This document shows, piece after piece, positions 4,897 to 7,288 of a stretch of 7,288 nucleotides of DNA (positions are counted from its first letter, which is position 1; each line of letters opens with the position of its first letter). Location of the stretch: positions 1 to 7,288 of the forward strand of contig WRFT01000092.1 of assembly GCA_009776385.1 (NCBI GenBank). Direction: 5' to 3'. Made by a program: the position numbers and the translations under genes. The notes beneath the pieces are model-generated. The model was not told the origin of the DNA. It did no database searches and saw only the letters and a program-made list of their open reading frames with translations. This stretch comes from Clostridia bacterium (GTDB taxonomy: Bacteria > Bacillota > Clostridia > Christensenellales > Aristaeellaceae).

Positions 4897-7191
4897 ATGC
4901 CAACGGCCCAGCATTATCCGAACGGACTGTTTCCGCATATCCAAAGCGGTTTTGAGCGCACGCCATATTTTCCGGAGGCCGGCAAGCAGATGGTGCTTGG
5001 CTGCCGTGTGAAGAACCCGGCCGTCCCGTTATTGTTGGCTTACGCTTTTGACGGCATACAGCAGCCGGATATGGAGGGGACACATGCTTGGGATAATGAA
5101 AGCTGGACATATTATACCTTTACCGTACAGCCGCCCGACATGCCCTGCCGCATCGAATACGCGTTTATATCGCATGGCGAAAGCATAACAGAACCCTTTT
5201 TCGCGGAAAGCGTGACGGTTGCCGATGTGCTTGTCATGCAAAACGCGGATGCACCGCTCCGATGGCATATTCATCGCCATCAATCCGTTTCAATATCTCT
5301 ATTTGGAAACTTATCCGATAAAGTTATTTTTAACAATGACAATGAAACGCCCCATGAGCCAATTATCCTTTTGTCAGACGGGCAAGGGAACAGGCTCGCA
5401 TGGATGTCCCCCATCGTTCGACTGTGGCTGGACCGGCATAACCATGCGTATCAAGCGGAGCTGCGATGTACGGTACAAGCGGAATCGCTATACGGTTTTG
5501 GGGAAAAGTTTGACCGTGTCAACCAAGCGGGTTTGTCCCCGCTGTGCTATGTGGTTGAGCAGTTTGCAAACCAACAGGAAAAGACCTATCTGCCAATCCC
5601 ATTCTTCTTTACAGACAGCGGCGCGGGGTTTTTACTGCACGGTACTTGGAAGACGCGGTTTACTACCGAGGTAGTTGACGGCGGCTTCATCGACATAAGC
5701 ATCTTAACCGAGTGCCCTGAAAACGGCACGCTGTTTGACGCGGAGCTGCGTACCGGAAGCCCGGCGGAGTTGTTGGGCTGGTATACGGAGCGCACAGGCG
5801 CGCCTGCATTACCGCCCCGGTGGGCTTTTGGCCCGTGGATGTCTTCCAACGGTTGGAACACACAACGAGAAGCCTTGGAGCAAATTCAACGTATGGACGA
5901 ATTGGACATCCCGGCGATCGTGATGGTACTGGAGGCGTGGAGTGACGAGGAGACCTTCTACATTTGGAATGACGCCCGGTACACCCCAAAAACCGATGGG
6001 AGCGCGTTCCGATATGATGATTTTACTTTCCCGCCGGACGGCAAATGGCCGGACCCCAGGGGGTTTACGGAAGTGCTGCATCAACACGATGTCAAGCTGG
6101 TATTATGGCAAATCCCGGTTTTAAAAGAGAGTTCTGTTTCGAGCGGGGCGCAGCTTGAAGCCGATAAGCGATACGCGGTAAAACATCAACTGTGTGTCGC
6201 CCGGCCAAACGGAACGCCGTACCGCATCCCCGAAATGTGGTTCGGAGGCTCATTAATCCCTGATTTCACCAACCCGGAAACGATTCGCTGGTGGTTTGAC
6301 AAACGCCGTTATTTGGTTGAGGAGTTGGGAGTCGCCGGATTTAAAACCGATGGCGGGGAGTTCCTGTTTGACAGGGATTCGCTGCTGCATGACGGCAGAA
6401 CCATCGCGCAGGCGCATAACGATTATCCCAACTTGTATATCGGCGCATACCATGGTTTTTTAAACGAAACGGCAGGGCCGGGAAACGGCGTCACTTTCAG
6501 CCGGGCAGGGTATTCCGGCGCACAGCGATTCCCCATTTATTGGGCGGGTGATCAGGTTTCTACCTTTTCTGATTTGCGCGGCCAGCTTGCGGCGGGCCTC
6601 TCCCTCGGGTTGTCCGGCGTCCCGTTTTGGGCCTTTGACATAGGCGGATTCGCGGGCGACCTGCCGACAACTGAACTCTACCTGCGCGCAACGGCGTTCG
6701 CCGCGTTTGCTCCGGTCATGCAGTTCCACTCCGAGCCGCGCAGCGGCCAATACGACAGGACCGAACGGCAGCACTTAAACAATGACCGCAGCCCTTGGAA
6801 TATGGCGGCGGCCAATGGCGATGAGCGCATCATCCCTGTCTACAGAAAGTTCGCGAAGCTGCGTATGCGCCTATTGCCCTATTTATGGCAGGAGGCCCAG
6901 CACTGCGTCAAAACCTCCCGTCCCATGATGGCGCACTTGGTATATGACTTTTACGCAGACCGCCGTGTTCACGCTATCGAGGACGAGTATATGCTGGGCC
7001 GCGACCTATTGATTGCCCCTATTGTAACCGCGGGCGCGCAAGGCCGAACGGTGTATCTGCCCGATGGTGAGTGGGTTGACTTTTGGACGGGTGAGCCGGT
7101 GCGGGGCGCCATGGAACATGATGTGGAATGCGGACTGGACAGCATCCCCGTATATACGCTGAACAAAGCAATGGGGAGTGGTGAAATATGA
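4897..7191 (+). CDS. Glycoside hydrolase family 31 enzyme (alpha-glucosidase/alpha-xylosidase-like)
   Basis: 764-residue retaining alpha-glycosidase, probably cytoplasmic because no signal peptide is visible. Order: an N-terminal beta-sandwich-like region (about 1-115, RTPYFPEAGKQMVLGCRV); the GH31 mutarotase-like N-domain ending near YGFGEKFD (199-206); the catalytic barrel from PPRWAFGPWMS (306-316); nucleophile D485 in FKTDGGE; acid/base D552 in FPIYWAGD; the substrate-site motif FWAFDIGGF (D581); H611 in FHSEPRSG; and a C-terminal beta region with DEYMLGRDLLIAP (696-708). These motifs match the YicI-type branch (FKTDFGE and HWGGD in the E. coli alpha-xylosidase). Family 31 also contains alpha-glucosidases, sulfoquinovosidases and alpha-N-acetylgalactosaminidases, so the substrate is not assigned. 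The start is ATG 4897, set by the site at 4882-4891. The gene follows a LacI-type regulator by 20 nt and overlaps the next ORF (ATGA at 7188), pointing to a sugar-induced operon. Confidence 0.92.
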   Translation: MPTAQHYPNGLFPHIQSGFERTPYFPEAGKQMVLGCRVKNPAVPLLLAYAFDGIQQPDMEGTHAWDNESWTYYTFTVQPPDMPCRIEYAFISHGESITEPFFAESVTVADVLVMQNADAPLRWHIHRHQSVSISLFGNLSDKVIFNNDNETPHEPIILLSDGQGNRLAWMSPIVRLWLDRHNHAYQAELRCTVQAESLYGFGEKFDRVNQAGLSPLCYVVEQFANQQEKTYLPIPFFFTDSGAGFLLHGTWKTRFTTEVVDGGFIDISILTECPENGTLFDAELRTGSPAELLGWYTERTGAPALPPRWAFGPWMSSNGWNTQREALEQIQRMDELDIPAIVMVLEAWSDEETFYIWNDARYTPKTDGSAFRYDDFTFPPDGKWPDPRGFTEVLHQHDVKLVLWQIPVLKESSVSSGAQLEADKRYAVKHQLCVARPNGTPYRIPEMWFGGSLIPDFTNPETIRWWFDKRRYLVEELGVAGFKTDGGEFLFDRDSLLHDGRTIAQAHNDYPNLYIGAYHGFLNETAGPGNGVTFSRAGYSGAQRFPIYWAGDQVSTFSDLRGQLAAGLSLGLSGVPFWAFDIGGFAGDLPTTELYLRATAFAAFAPVMQFHSEPRSGQYDRTERQHLNNDRSPWNMAAANGDERIIPVYRKFAKLRMRLLPYLWQEAQHCVKTSRPMMAHLVYDFYADRRVHAIEDEYMLGRDLLIAPIVTAGAQGRTVYLPDGEWVDFWTGEPVRGAMEHDVECGLDSIPVYTLNKAMGSGEI

Positions 7192-7288
7192 AGTACCAAG
7201 TGACCGGTAACGAGTATGTGTCCCTTCCCACTATACGGGAAAGCGACGGTGGGTTGGAGGGAATCAGCTTCCTGCACATGGACTGTAA
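7188..7288 (+). CDS. Unidentified protein, 5' part only (runs off window)
   Basis: An open frame starts at ATG 7188, overlapping the GH31 stop by 4 nt (ATGA), and stays open for 33 codons to the window end. GGGAG at 7174-7178 lies 9 nt upstream as a Shine-Dalgarno inside the GH31 gene. The visible protein begins MKYQVTGNEYVSLPTIRESD and has no signal peptide or membrane segment. I do not recognise the family. Its coupling to GH31 suggests a partner enzyme or other protein of the same carbohydrate pathway, which is inference from position only. Confidence 0.65.
   Translation, partial: MKYQVTGNEYVSLPTIRESDGGLEGISFLHMDC

Noticed and set aside
5219..5674. 151-codon plus-strand frame within the GH31 gene
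   Set aside because: It overlaps a continuous GH31 frame with conserved motifs, and its Cys/Arg/Ser-rich translation looks like an alternate-frame artefact.

Overview
The window looks like chromosomal DNA of a moderately GC-rich member of the Bacillota, most likely class Clostridia. The evidence is the PhoB start (MIYSVEDEADIRD), a PhoR with an RPIDSIDLEHP linker, strong purine-rich Shine-Dalgarno sites, tight ATGA gene overlaps and a LacI-type regulator with CG-centred operator-like sites. This placement is by family resemblance only. No rRNA, tRNA, insertion sequence, integrase, phage gene or CRISPR array is visible.

Region 1 (1-3659) is the distal part of a phosphate uptake and sensing operon, all on the plus strand: the 3' end of pstA, pstB, a 26-codon ORF whose start resembles the N-terminus of PhoU, phoB and phoR. 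PstA and PstB belong to the high-affinity phosphate ABC importer, and PhoR/PhoB are the matching two-component system. Genes are separated by 2 nt or overlap, so one transcript is likely. No full-length phoU is present; its usual place after pstB holds only the small ORF.

Region 2 (3660-3835) is the only sizeable intergenic gap. It is clearly AT-richer than the flanking genes. It holds a weak terminator-like hairpin after phoR, a perfect 8-6-8 inverted repeat, a TTGACA -35 hexamer and two adjacent CG-centred operator candidates running up to the Shine-Dalgarno of the next gene.

Region 3 (3836-7288) begins a separate carbohydrate-utilisation operon: a LacI-family repressor, a 764-residue glycoside hydrolase family 31 enzyme with both catalytic aspartates present, and the first 33 codons of a third gene that overlaps the GH31 stop and runs off the window. 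The likely logic is a sugar-responsive LacI protein repressing its own promoter and hence the downstream GH31 gene until a glycoside-derived inducer appears. The transporter expected for such a locus is not in the window, so the substrate is unknown.

I see no clearly novel system. The items most worth a second look are the apparent phoU stub, the paired operator-like sites, and the extra N-terminal domain and unresolved specificity of the GH31 enzyme.
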